Shown here piece after piece: positions 1 through 9,300 of a stretch of DNA of 64,000 nucleotides. Source of the DNA: Neokomagataea tanensis (lineage in GTDB: Bacteria > Pseudomonadota > Alphaproteobacteria > Acetobacterales > Acetobacteraceae). Location of the stretch: the NCBI RefSeq assembly GCF_006542335.1, contig NZ_CP032485.1, forward strand, positions 1,684,501-1,748,500, read 5' to 3'. The notes beneath the pieces were generated by a model. The model was not told the DNA's origin. It made no database searches and saw only the letters and a list, made by a program, of their open reading frames with translations. The position numbers and the translations under genes were made by a program. The number at the start of each line of letters is the position of its first letter. Positions within the stretch are counted from its first letter, which is position 1.

Positions 1-27
1 GTCTTCGGTGATGAACGCTGTGAGCAT
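1..27 (-). CDS. possible 5' end of the next gene in the lpt operon (partial)
   Basis: An ATG on the minus strand at 27 opens a reading frame that leaves the window after nine residues (MLTAFITED). A purine-rich GAGCGGCAG stretch lies just before it, and it sits 52 bases downstream of lptB on the same strand. In many alphaproteobacteria rpoN, hpf or ptsN follows lptB. The opening residues are vaguely like PtsN but far too few to identify anything. Treat it only as a place where a gene may begin. Confidence 0.25.
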
Positions 28-30
28 CTG

Positions 31-67
31 CCGCTCAGTTTGGTGTTTTACAGATGATACTGAGCGG
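31..67. other. 9-bp hairpin between lptB and the next gene
   Basis: CCGCTCAGT at 31-39 pairs perfectly with ACTGAGCGG at 59-67, leaving a 19-base loop. There is no T-run, so this is not a classical terminator. On the minus strand its 3' arm ends a few bases before the ATG at 27, so it could affect translation of the downstream gene or mark a processing site. Confidence 0.4.
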
Positions 68-79
68 GGATTTAATAGT

Positions 80-847
80 TCAGAGAGAAAAGTTTTCTCC
101 GAGGTAGACGCGGCGCACGTCTTCGTTCGCCACGATCGCCTCCGGAGTGCCTTCCATTAAAACCTGACCGCCATGCATGATGTAGGCCCGGTCAATAACT
201 TCGAGCGTCTCACGGACGTTATGGTCTGTGATAAGCACGCCAATGCCTCTGTCTTTCAGGTGAGAGACGAGGTCGCGGATTTCGCCAACGGCAATTGGGT
301 CAATACCGGCCAATGGCTCATCAAGTAGGATGTAATTGGGTTGGCTGGCCAGAGCGCGCGCGATTTCTAGGCGGCGACGTTCACCGCCTGACAAGGCGAG
401 GGAGGGGGAGCGGCGCAAATGCGTGATGCCAAACTCTGCGAGTAGGCCTTCAAGCATTGTTTCGCGAGTGTCGGGGTCGGATTCGATGACTTCCAGTGCA
501 GCCATGATGTTTTGCTCAACATTCAGGCCGCGGAATATGCTTGCTTCTTGCGGAAGATAACCCACACCCAAACGCGCACGACGGTACATGGGAAGTTCTG
601 TAATCTCTGCGCCGTCAAGCGTGATAGAGCCCGTGTCGGGCTGCACCAAGCCAACAATCATGTAGAAGCTGGTAGTTTTTCCTGCTCCGTTGGGGCCTAG
701 CAGGCCAACGGCTTCACCGCGTTGAACTTGCAGGGATACATTTTGAACAACGGCACGCTTTTTATATGTTTTGCCAATGCCGGTTGCAACGAGGCCTGAG
801 CCGGCTGGCAGCGTAGCGGTTGAAGGTGAGGTGGTTTGGGTTGTCAC
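80..847 (-). CDS. lptB: LPS export ABC transporter ATPase LptB
   Basis: Cytoplasmic ATPase of the LptB2FG complex, which extracts lipopolysaccharide from the inner membrane and pushes it along the LptC-LptA bridge. The 255 residues contain a Walker A motif GPNGAGKTT (51-59), the ABC signature LSGGE (152-156) and Walker B ILLDEP (173-178). About 18 N-terminal residues precede the usual LptB start and are rich in Thr and Ser, so an internal start is possible. It is the last complete gene of a minus-strand operon and follows lptA by 10 bases. The position next to lptA and lptC separates it from generic branched-chain amino acid ABC proteins. Confidence 0.96.
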   Translation of the reverse strand: MTTQTTSPSTATLPAGSGLVATGIGKTYKKRAVVQNVSLQVQRGEAVGLLGPNGAGKTTSFYMIVGLVQPDTGSITLDGAEITELPMYRRARLGVGYLPQEASIFRGLNVEQNIMAALEVIESDPDTRETMLEGLLAEFGITHLRRSPSLALSGGERRRLEIARALASQPNYILLDEPLAGIDPIAVGEIRDLVSHLKDRGIGVLITDHNVRETLEVIDRAYIMHGGQVLMEGTPEAIVANEDVRRVYLGENFSL

Positions 848-857
848 GGTATCAGGA

Positions 858-1811
858 TCACTTATGCGACTGGGGCGAGGTGGCTTCGTTCGGTACGACG
901 AGGCCTTGAATCGGGGAGTCAGTGCCGGGCAGCATGGTGGCGATGCCGGTTTTCATGTTCACGATAGCCTGTGAGCCATTATTTTGGTTTTGGCCCTGCG
1001 TAACATGTACATGGCCTATGAGGCGTGCAATTTGGCTGGCCGCTACATAAACGCCCCGATCGCCGGTGGCGGTTTGGTTTTGCGTCCGGATAATGACATG
1101 CCCCCAACCATAGGCTCTGTCCAGCTTGGAGCTTCCCGCGCCGAGAGGGCTACTGGGTGCATTCGCAGCTGCGGCGGGCTGGGGTGTCGTATCCTGCGCT
1201 GCGCTGTAAGCGGCCAGTACGTCTGCTTGAACCTGCTTGCCGTCATTCGTTGTAACGGTTGCATTGCCGCGCCCAACCGAGAGGTGGTCTTTCGCGTGGT
1301 ATTCCATAACGTCCCGCGCCGTAAGAATATCTTGCGGAGTTGTGAGGCGCAGGTTTTGTCCGGTGAGCAACATCACGGACTGGTCCATGTCGTACAGGCC
1401 GCGGTCTCCCCAAGCTTGGTCTGCTTGATTATAGATGTGCACGTGGCCCCGAGCTTCTAGCCGGTATAATTCGAGGGAGCCGCCCATTGGGTCAGATCCA
1501 TCATTTTGCGCGGGCTGTGTATCTGGCTGCTGCCCCGCCTGGTTTTTTTTGCGCAGATAGCCAATCAAGGTATCCGCGTCTACGGTCACGTCTCCCCGTA
1601 CTGCGCGCGCCCCACCGCTTAAAGTGACGGTTTGGGTGTTACGGTCGTAGACTTCCTCGCCTTTCCAAAAAAGCTGTACGGTCTGACCGTGCGACAGGTC
1701 CTGTTCACCGGGAGCAGCATGTGCTGGCGTTAAGTGGGCCGAGCACAGGACAGCGCATAATGATGCGGTGCTGGCGCTAAGCCGGTGGCGGATCGAAAAG
1801 GGACGCTTCAT
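858..1811 (-). CDS. lptA: LptA/OstA-family periplasmic LPS transport protein
   Basis: Periplasmic bridge protein that carries LPS from the inner-membrane LptBFGC complex to outer-membrane LptD. A signal peptide (about residues 1-32, ending in a PAHAA-type cleavage site) is followed by an OstA domain starting near residue 37, with the typical alternating beta pattern (VTLSGGARAVRGDVTVDADTL). At 317 residues it is longer than enterobacterial LptA (about 185). The extra length is a low-complexity linker (Pro, Ala, Gln, Ser) and a second OstA-like stretch near residues 230-290, a layout common in alphaproteobacteria. Its ATG overlaps the lptC stop by four bases, implying translational coupling. 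Confidence 0.9.
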   Translation of the reverse strand: MKRPFSIRHRLSASTASLCAVLCSAHLTPAHAAPGEQDLSHGQTVQLFWKGEEVYDRNTQTVTLSGGARAVRGDVTVDADTLIGYLRKKNQAGQQPDTQPAQNDGSDPMGGSLELYRLEARGHVHIYNQADQAWGDRGLYDMDQSVMLLTGQNLRLTTPQDILTARDVMEYHAKDHLSVGRGNATVTTNDGKQVQADVLAAYSAAQDTTPQPAAAANAPSSPLGAGSSKLDRAYGWGHVIIRTQNQTATGDRGVYVAASQIARLIGHVHVTQGQNQNNGSQAIVNMKTGIATMLPGTDSPIQGLVVPNEATSPQSHK

Positions 1812-2590
1812 GGTGCCGTAGGTGCTCCTTGGGACGGGGAGTTCTGCTTGGGCTGTGCCCCTGTATTTGTATCGTCAAAGCGGACGGTGCGCCCTGAACC
1901 AGTAAACTGCATAATGCCCTCGTGCTGATCGAGGAAATACCCTTGTGCGTCTTCGGTGCCAAAGGGGCCTTCTGCGTGGACACCGTCACGGGATGCAACG
2001 ACGTCGTGCTTTAGGTCCAGATCAGCTGACGGGCCGTTTAAAAGAGTACCATCATCTCGATAAAGGACAACGTGGCCGTCAAGGTTGAGGGTCTGCTCGT
2101 GCTGCATGTATATTCCACGGTCAGCGTGGATTTGTGCCCAGCCTGAACCGGGTAGAAGAATATCCGCGACCGGATTAGTGAGGTCAACGCGGTCAGGGCC
2201 TTCTTGGTGCGTCACGCGAGCTGAAATTGTGTAGGGGCGTTGGTGCTCGTCCAGCCCACGGTAAACCGCATTTTCCATATTGCCGCTCTCAACGCGCAAA
2301 CGGGCCATCTCCCGGAGGGCGGCGCGGTTTTGGCTTACGAGATGCGTTACCTCAGGCCATGCAGCGATAGAAACAAGCAACAAAATAGCGAGTGTAGGGA
2401 GCGCTCTTTTAGCGAACGCAACGACCGAACGGCGTCTGGCGAGGTCGTTTGCGTCAGGTATACCTCGGTCACGCTCGGATGCTGCTTGGCGGATGGCATC
2501 AAGCCGGGAAATCTGATCGCGGCGCTCTTGGTTAAAATCGTCGCGTTGGGGGCGGCGCGCCTGATTGTCGCCAGGGGAGTTTTGGCTCAC
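1808..2590 (-). CDS. lptC: LPS export protein LptC
   Basis: Bitopic inner-membrane protein that receives LPS from LptB2FG and hands it to LptA. The protein (260 residues) has a charged cytoplasmic N-terminus of about 60 residues, one membrane segment (near 65-85, TLAILLLVSIAAWPEV), then a periplasmic beta-rich domain. LptC sequences are poorly conserved, so the call rests on topology, on the repeated pattern of short beta strands, and on its place between kdsD and lptA. It overlaps the genes on both sides by four bases. The Arg-rich N-terminus is longer than in E. coli LptC. Confidence 0.88.
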   Translation of the reverse strand: MSQNSPGDNQARRPQRDDFNQERRDQISRLDAIRQAASERDRGIPDANDLARRRSVVAFAKRALPTLAILLLVSIAAWPEVTHLVSQNRAALREMARLRVESGNMENAVYRGLDEHQRPYTISARVTHQEGPDRVDLTNPVADILLPGSGWAQIHADRGIYMQHEQTLNLDGHVVLYRDDGTLLNGPSADLDLKHDVVASRDGVHAEGPFGTEDAQGYFLDQHEGIMQFTGSGRTVRFDDTNTGAQPKQNSPSQGAPTAP

Positions 2591-3579
2591 CGGAGGCCCG
2601 CGCGCAAAAGATCATGCAGATGAATAATGCCTACAGGTTGCCTGTCATCGTTGAGCACAAAGAGGCTGGTAACAGGTTTGGTGCGGGCGTTCATCTGGCG
2701 TAACGCATCTTGGGCAAGGGTTTTAGGAGTCGTCGTGATGGGTTTTGTATTCATGACGTCCCTTGCTGTTGTGGTTTGCATGTTGCCAAGCAAAGCATGG
2801 CGCAAATCAGCGTCAGTAATCAGGCCGCATAATGCGCCTTCATGATCAATAACACCCATGCAGCCAAATGTCTTGCGTGTCATTTCAAGAATGACCTCTT
2901 GAAGTGGTAACTCCGGCTTTCCGAGAGGGAGAGTGTCACCGCTGTGCATTAATTCACGGACGGGGCGCAATTGGGCGCCGAGACGGCCGCCGGGGTGGAA
3001 TGTTCCAAAATCTTCTGCTGTGAAGTTGCGCCGTTCTAGTAGTGCTATGGCAAGGGCATCGCCTAGGGCCAGTTGCATAAGTGTGCTTGTGGTGGGTGCA
3101 AGGCCCATCGGGCAAGCCTCGGGCGCGCGTGGGAGAAGCAGCGTAATGTTTGCCGCCCGCGCGAGAGCAGAATCCTCAACCGCCGTGATTGCTATGACGC
3201 GAATGGAGCGGCGAGAGGCATAGGTGAGTATGGCTGCGAGTTCAGATGTTTCCCCGGAGTTGGAAAGAGCGAGAATAAGATCGCCCTCTGCCAGCATGCC
3301 GAGGTCACCATGAGCGGCTTCTGCCGGGTGTATGAAAAGAGAAGGTGTGCCCGTAGAAGCAAGGGTCGCTTGAATTTTTCGCCCGATATGCCCGGATTTG
3401 CCAATTCCAGTGACGGCAAGGCGGCCGCTACAATTAAAAATAGCCTCAACTGCGGCGTCAAATGACGCGCCGAGTTGGTTGTTCAGCGCAGAGCTGAGAG
3501 CCTCCAGCCCCGTGCGCTCAATCAACAGGGTTTTGCGCGCCGAATCATGCGGGTGGGAAGAGGCGAGAGGCTGAAGCAT
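2587..3579 (-). CDS. kdsD: arabinose-5-phosphate isomerase KdsD/KpsF
   Basis: Converts D-ribulose 5-phosphate to D-arabinose 5-phosphate, the first step of Kdo synthesis for the LPS inner core. The protein (330 residues) has an SIS sugar-isomerase domain (about 40-175, with VTGIGKSGHIGRKI and the HPAEAAHGDLGM segment of this family) followed by two CBS domains (about 205-330). The order matches KdsD/KpsF/GutQ. It overlaps lptC by four bases and starts five bases after the RNase D gene ends, so Kdo precursor supply and LPS export share one transcript. Confidence 0.95.
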   Translation of the reverse strand: MLQPLASSHPHDSARKTLLIERTGLEALSSALNNQLGASFDAAVEAIFNCSGRLAVTGIGKSGHIGRKIQATLASTGTPSLFIHPAEAAHGDLGMLAEGDLILALSNSGETSELAAILTYASRRSIRVIAITAVEDSALARAANITLLLPRAPEACPMGLAPTTSTLMQLALGDALAIALLERRNFTAEDFGTFHPGGRLGAQLRPVRELMHSGDTLPLGKPELPLQEVILEMTRKTFGCMGVIDHEGALCGLITDADLRHALLGNMQTTTARDVMNTKPITTTPKTLAQDALRQMNARTKPVTSLFVLNDDRQPVGIIHLHDLLRAGLR

Positions 3580-3584
3580 AAGAG

Positions 3585-4229
3585 TTAAGCGCGATGAGAG
3601 AAAATATCTGGGTCTTCGTAGCCGAGAAGATCGAGCTTTGCGCGCGCAGAGAGGAAGTCATAGCAGGACTGAGCGAGTTCACGACGGTTCTCGCGGATGA
3701 GCATTGCTTCGAGCTTGGCCCATAATGCATGCAGATACAGCACATCCGATGCTGCATAGCGTTTTTGGTCATCGCTCAGAACGGGAGCGCCCCAATCAGA
3801 GCTCTGTTGTTGCTTGCTGAGCTCAACGCCGAGAAGGTCTCGGCACAGATATGCAAGGCCGTGACGGTCTGTGAAGGTATAGACAAGGCGTGCAGCGATT
3901 TTGGTGCACAACACGGAGGGTACATCCACCCCGAATGTATGCTGAAGAACCGCTACGTCAAACCGTGCGAAATGCATCAGCTTTGTAACGTCAGGGTTGC
4001 TGATGAGTGCTTTGAGGTTTGGGGCATCCGCTCCGCGACCACCGAGGGACGTCGGACGAATTTGCACAAGGTGGGCTTCACCGTTGCCTGACGAAAGCTG
4101 CACGAGGCATAGGCGGTCGCGGTGTGGGTTTAGACCCATTGTTTCTGTATCGATTGCGACAACAGAGCCTAGGTCTAAATCTGCCGGCAAGTCGCCGTCG
4201 TGAAGATGGATGGCGTTCTGCTGGCTCAT
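3585..4229 (-). CDS. rnd: short-form ribonuclease D (DEDDy 3'-5' exonuclease)
   Basis: Predicted 3'-5' exoribonuclease for tRNA and small RNA trimming. Exonuclease motif I is visible as AIDTETMGL (Asp27, Glu29), motif II within MHFARFDVAVLQ, and motif III as KRYAASDVLYLHAL with the DEDDy tyrosine and aspartate. At 214 residues it lacks the C-terminal HRDC domains of E. coli RNase D (about 375 residues). This compact form is common in alphaproteobacteria. It is the first gene of the kdsD-lpt transcription unit, and the tRNA-Leu gene lies just upstream on the same strand. A general DEDD exonuclease function is certain; the exact substrate is inferred. Confidence 0.9.
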   Translation of the reverse strand: MSQQNAIHLHDGDLPADLDLGSVVAIDTETMGLNPHRDRLCLVQLSSGNGEAHLVQIRPTSLGGRGADAPNLKALISNPDVTKLMHFARFDVAVLQHTFGVDVPSVLCTKIAARLVYTFTDRHGLAYLCRDLLGVELSKQQQSSDWGAPVLSDDQKRYAASDVLYLHALWAKLEAMLIRENRRELAQSCYDFLSARAKLDLLGYEDPDIFSHRA

Positions 4230-4306
4230 GTCGTATCACCGCTGTTGTCGGGATGCAGGGCGATGCGGCCAGTAGTTTGGGGCCGATCCGGCCTGATCTG
4301 TAATGA

Positions 4307-4393
4307 TGGTGCCCAGAAGAAGACTCGAACTTCCACGTCCTTTCGGACACAGGTACCTGAAACCTGCGCGTCTACCAATTCCGCCATCTGGGC
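4307..4393 (-). tRNA. tRNA-Leu (anticodon CAG)
   Basis: Reading the minus strand, the gene begins GCCCAGA and ends TCTGGGC-A-CCA, giving a perfect 7-bp acceptor stem with the CCA tail encoded. A D-arm with GGAATTGGTAGA, a 5-bp anticodon stem (CAGGT/ACCTG) around loop TTCAGGT, a long variable arm as expected of class II leucine tRNA, and a T-arm with GTTCGAGTC are all present. The anticodon CAG reads CUG codons. Length is 87 bases with CCA. Confidence 0.96.
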
Positions 4394-4891
4394 ATTGAGG
4401 CCACCTTTGCGTTTCAGTTTCTGAAGCGGTCCGGCTCGGTGAAGAGGCGTTTAGCCCGGATAATTGGGGGCGTCAATTAGGAAAATGCGAAAAGTTTGTG
4501 AATTTTAAAAATACCTAAAAAGCGTCGATTGGTATGAGTTTTTGGAATGGGGCTTATGTGCTGGTGGAAGGTGGTGTGACACAAGCCTTTGCCTGCTGTT
4601 TGGGTGTTAGATTGATGATTTATACTTTAAGTTATTGATTCAAAATAAATAAGTTTATGTATATGCGATGCATTCTCAACTAATAGGTCCGTATCGGACT
4701 TAATTATTTGTTTTGGTTTGTCTGAGGTAAAGATGCTCCTAGGTTGAGTGATATAAATAGGTAAGCATTGCTGACTATTATTGTTTTGGCTGAGGTTTTA
4801 GCAGGGAGAAACTTAAAAAACATAGCTCTGAATGCAGGGGAGGTCGCTCGCCGCAGGGAGGAGCATCTAAAGAATCAAAGGGAGTGGGTGC
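4394..4891. other. 498-base intergenic region upstream of gltD
   Basis: AT-rich spacer between the tRNA-Leu gene and gltD, the natural place for the gltDB promoter. It holds the inverted repeat GTCCG-TAT-CGGAC at 4687-4699 (possible operator). The only small frame seen (34 codons from an ATG at 4534) has no ribosome-binding site and is not credible. I could not find a convincing sigma-54 or NtrC site. A purine-rich GGGAG lies eight bases before the gltD ATG. Confidence 0.6.
4687..4699. promoter_or_regulatory. candidate operator upstream of gltD (5-3-5 inverted repeat)
   Basis: GTCCG TAT CGGAC is a perfect 5-bp inverted repeat with a 3-base centre, set in AT-rich DNA about 190 bases before the gltD start. 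The regulator is unknown, and short repeats of this size can arise by chance. Confidence 0.3.
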
Positions 4892-6340
4892 ATGACGGAG
4901 CGGATGCTGCAATTCGTCGAGCTCTCTCAGAAATTGCCAGAGAAGCGCAGTGCTGAAGAGAGAAAGAAGGATTTCGGTGAAATCTACCAAGGTTTCGCTC
5001 GCGCTCGTGCCGAGGAGCAAGCTTCTCGCTGCTCGCAATGTGGTATTCCATTTTGCTCTGTGCATTGTCCGTTAGGAAATAACATCCCTGACTGGTTGAA
5101 GCTGACGGCAGAGAACCGTTTGCAAGATGCCTATGCTATGTCAGCGGCAACAAACACATTCCCCGAAATTTGTGGTCGTATTTGCCCGCAAGATCGCCTC
5201 TGCGAAGGCAACTGCGTGATTAATAAAGGCTTTGAGAGCGTGACGATCGGCGCGGTCGAGCGTTTCGTGACGGAAAATGCCTTCGCTGAAGGGTGGGTCC
5301 AGCCGGTATTGCCTGATTATGAATTGGGCAGAAGCGTTGGTGTTGTTGGTTCAGGCCCGGCAGGTCTTGCATGCGCTGAGCGTTTGCGCCGTCAGGGTTA
5401 TGAGGTGCATGTTTACGAGCGCCAAGACCGTGTTGGCGGCTTGCTGACTTACGGTATTCCAAGCTTCAAACTTGAAAAAGACGTAGTTGAGCGCCGTTGG
5501 AAGCTGCTTGAAGCCCAAGGGGTCATCTTCCACCTATCAACGCCAATAGGGAGCGGTGAAGGTGAGACAACTTTGGCAGATTTGCGGACCCGTCATCATG
5601 CCGTCTTTCTTGGTACGGGTGTTTATCGCTCGCGCGCCATTGATGTGCCGGGCTCTGAACTAGGGGGCGTTGTTGACGCGATTGATTTCCTCACCGCGTC
5701 CAACCGTCGTGGCTATCACGAAGACCCGGGTAATGACGTAGCTCTGCACGCCAAGGGGCGCCGTGTCATTGTAATTGGTGGCGGTGATACCGCTATGGAT
5801 TGCGTACGGACGTCAATACGCCAGGGTGCGGCTGAAGTCGTGTGCGTTTACCGCCGTGATAGAGCCAACATGCCAGGATCACGGCAAGAAGTGTATAATG
5901 CGGAAGAAGAAGGTGCACGTTTCGAGTGGCTGGCGGCCCCCGATGCTTTCTTGGGAAGCGAGCATGTTTCTGGCGTACGCGTACAGAAAATGCGCTTAGG
6001 TACACCGGATGCAACCGGCCGCCGTTCCATTGAAGCAACGGGACAGCATGCCATCGTCGAGGGCGATTTGGTTATTCGCGCGTTGGGCTTCGACCCCGAA
6101 GACCTGCCCGGCCAATGGAATGAGCCTGACTTGGCCGTTACGCGCTGGGGAACCTTGAAAGTGCCACCGCGCGGGTTTGAGACCAGTCTGCCGGGTGTTT
6201 TCGCTGGTGGAGATATTGTGCGTGGAGCGAGCTTGGTCGTATGGGCCATTAAAGACGGCCGCGATGCGGCGGATGCCATCCACGCAGCTTTTGAAAATGG
6301 GTCCCTTATGGGACAGGACGCGCTGGAAGCAGCGGAGTAA
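4892..6340 (+). CDS. gltD: glutamate synthase [NADPH] small subunit
   Basis: FAD/Fe-S beta subunit that passes electrons from NADPH to GltB for conversion of glutamine plus 2-oxoglutarate into two glutamates. Two N-terminal cysteine clusters for [4Fe-4S] centres are present (Cys47, 50, 55, 59 and Cys94, 98, 104, 108). A FAD-binding GSGPAG (near 150) and an NADPH-binding GGGDTA (near 298) follow. The length of 482 residues is normal. The start is supported by GGGAG eight bases upstream. It is followed after five bases by gltB, so the order is gltD-gltB, the reverse of E. coli gltBD. Confidence 0.97.
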   Translation: MTERMLQFVELSQKLPEKRSAEERKKDFGEIYQGFARARAEEQASRCSQCGIPFCSVHCPLGNNIPDWLKLTAENRLQDAYAMSAATNTFPEICGRICPQDRLCEGNCVINKGFESVTIGAVERFVTENAFAEGWVQPVLPDYELGRSVGVVGSGPAGLACAERLRRQGYEVHVYERQDRVGGLLTYGIPSFKLEKDVVERRWKLLEAQGVIFHLSTPIGSGEGETTLADLRTRHHAVFLGTGVYRSRAIDVPGSELGGVVDAIDFLTASNRRGYHEDPGNDVALHAKGRRVIVIGGGDTAMDCVRTSIRQGAAEVVCVYRRDRANMPGSRQEVYNAEEEGARFEWLAAPDAFLGSEHVSGVRVQKMRLGTPDATGRRSIEATGQHAIVEGDLVIRALGFDPEDLPGQWNEPDLAVTRWGTLKVPPRGFETSLPGVFAGGDIVRGASLVVWAIKDGRDAADAIHAAFENGSLMGQDALEAAE

Positions 6341-6345
6341 GACAA

Positions 6346-9300
6346 ATGACGAATTTTACCGCTGAATACGCCGCAAATGTAAAGCGTTTGGAGGGGCTAT
6401 ATGACCCCTCACAGGAACGGGATTCCTGTGGTGTTGGCCTAGTCGCCGCGTTAGACGGGCAACCTTCGCGCGCCGTTGTAAAAGCTGGTATCGAAGCGCT
6501 GGGTAATATTTGGCACCGTGGCGCGGTTGATGCCGATGGCAAAACTGGTGACGGCGCAGGTATCCACGTAGAAATCCCTCAGGATTTCTTCGCTGATGCC
6601 GTGCATAGTAGCGCGCAGGACGATACGATTGATGGCCGCATTGCGGTTGGAATGATTTTCCTGCCCAAGACCGATCTTGGGGCGCAAGAGCGTGGCCGTC
6701 AGATTGTTGAAACGGAAGTCCTCAACTTCGGTTACGGCATTTATGGCTGGCGTCAGGTGCCAATCGATGCGTCTTGCATTGGTGAGAAAGCAAACCAGAC
6801 ACGCCCCGAAATTGAGCAGATCATGATCCGCAACGCTCTTGGGAGCGATGAGGAAACATTTGAGCGCGATTTATACGTTATCCGTCGGCGGATTGAGCGC
6901 CGCGCAACGCAGGACCATGTGGACCTCTACATGTGTTCATTGTCCTGTCGTTCGCTTATTTATAAAGGCATGTTCCTTGCGGAGAATTTGACGGATTTTT
7001 ATCCTGATCTGCTGGATGAACGCTTTGTTTCCCGCTTCGCAATTTATCATCAGCGTTATTCGACCAATACTTTCCCGACATGGAAGTTGGCGCAGCCTTT
7101 CCGTAAAGTCGCGCATAATGGTGAAATCAACACGATTTCTGGGAACAGAAATTGGATGCGCTCCCATGAGACGCGTCTGTCGCACCCGAATTTGAATCCA
7201 TATTTGGATGATTTGAAGCCTGTTGTGCAGGCTTCGGGTTCGGACACGGCAGCGCTGGACAACGTATTTGAACTTTTGACGTTCGCTGGGCGTGATGCGC
7301 CAATGGCAAAGACGTTGTTGGTTCCAGCGTCGGCCGGGGCTGACTCCTCAATGTCAGAAAAAGCACGGGCGATGTTCCGTTATTGCAATGCAGTTATGGA
7401 GCCATGGGATGGCCCTGCTGCGCTGTGCGCGACGGATGGGCGTTGGATTATTGCGGGTCTGGATCGTGCGGGGCTACGTCCGCTACGCTATTCGATTACA
7501 ACAGACAAATTGCTGATTGTGGGTTCAGAAACGGGCATGGTGCGCGTGCCTGAATCCCGCGTTGAGCGGCGCGGTCGTCTTGGGCCTGGGCAGACTTTGG
7601 CGCTAGACCTGCGTGACGCGCGGCTATATCAGCCTGACGAAGTGTTGGAGATGCTCTCCGAACGCCAAGACTATGGCGAATGGACGCAGCGCATAAAAGA
7701 TATCGCACCCGTCGTGCGCGATGTGTGCGAGCCCGAGGCGCCAGAAGGTGAGGCCCTGCGCCGCCTGCAGGTCTCGGTGAGTTTGACGCATGAAGAGTTG
7801 GAAACAATTCTGCATCCGATGGTTGAGACAGCAGCGGAAGCGTTGGGCTCAATGGGCGATGATACGCCGTTGCAGGTTTTGTCAAAGACGCAGCGCGGTC
7901 TGTCGAATTACTTCCGCCAAGATTTCAGCCAAGTCACAAACCCGCCGATCGACTCCCTACGTGAAACGCGTGTGATGAGCTTGATTACGCGTTTGGGTAA
8001 CCTCGGAAATGTATTGGATCAGTCTGCCGAGCAGTGCGATTTGTTGCAACTGCCTAGCCCTGTTCTGACCATTGGTGAATTCGATGCGCTGCGCCGCGAA
8101 TGCGGTGATAACGCGGCGGTTATTGACTGCACATTCCCTGCAGCAGAGGGCGAGGACGGTCTGCGCGCTGCAATTGCGTCAATTCGTGCGCAGGCTGAAG
8201 AGCAGGTACGCTGTGGGTGCTCACACCTATTCCTGACAGATGAAAATGTGAGCGCGGAGCGGGCTGGTATCCCGATGATTCTGGCAACAGCTGCTGTGCA
8301 TGTGCATTTGGTCAGAACATCGCTGCGTACGTTTACGTCGTTAAACGTGCGGAGTTCGGGTGCTATTGACGTTCACGCAATTGCGGTGACGATCGGAGTA
8401 GGGGCGACCACGGTCAATCCATCTTTGGCTCAGCATTGTATTGCAGATCGTCTGCGCCGTGGCTTGTTTGGCACCATGGCTATCCGTGACGCGATGGCAC
8501 GGTATCGTAAGGCTGTAGACAAGGGTCTGTTAAAGATCATGTCTAAGTTCGGCATTTCGATTATCTCGGCCTATCGTGGTGGGTATAATTTTGAAGCTAT
8601 TGGCCTGTCACGTGCTTTGGTGGCGGAGTTCTTCCCCGGGATGCCATCGCGGATTTCGGGGATTGGTCTGCCCGGCATCGCGCGCAATATCCTAAAGGCG
8701 CATAAGCAGGCATGGGACCAGAAGGTAGAGGCGCTGCCAATTGGCGGGCGCTATAAGCTGCGCCGCCAAGGAGAGACGCACGCTTTCTCCGGTCAATTGG
8801 TGCACATGTTACAGTCAGCGGTAACGGCCAATAGCTTCACGCTATATAAGCGCTATGCGGATGGTGTGCGCCAGACGGCCCCGGTTGCGCTGCGCGACCT
8901 GCTGGACTTCAAGCCGGCACATGCGCCTATCCCCATCGATGAAGTTGAGAGCATCACTCAAATTCGTCGTCGTTTGGTCGCACCTGGGATTTCTCTTGGC
9001 GCACTAAGCCCGGAGGCCCATGAGACACTGGCCATCGCGATGAATCGCATTGGTGCGAAGTCAGACTCGGGCGAGGGTGGCGAAGACCCTATCCGTGCCA
9101 CGCCACGCCCCAACGGGGATAATGCGTCTTCCGCCATTAAGCAGGTTGCCTCGGGGCGATTTGGTGTCACGGCGCAGTATTTGAATGACTGCCGTGAAAT
9201 CGAAATTAAGATGGCGCAGGGTGCTAAGCCTGGTGAAGGCGGGCAGTTGCCGGGCTTTAAGGTTACGGAGTTAATTGGTCGTTTGCGCCACGCAACGCCG

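Noticed and set aside
4568..4600. Possible sigma-54 promoter (TGACAC...TTTGC) upstream of gltD
   Set aside because: The spacing between the GG-like and GC elements is one base off and the -24 GG is GA. I would need a better match.
4534..4638. 34-codon frame in the tRNA-gltD spacer
   Set aside because: No ribosome-binding site and composition like the surrounding AT-rich spacer.
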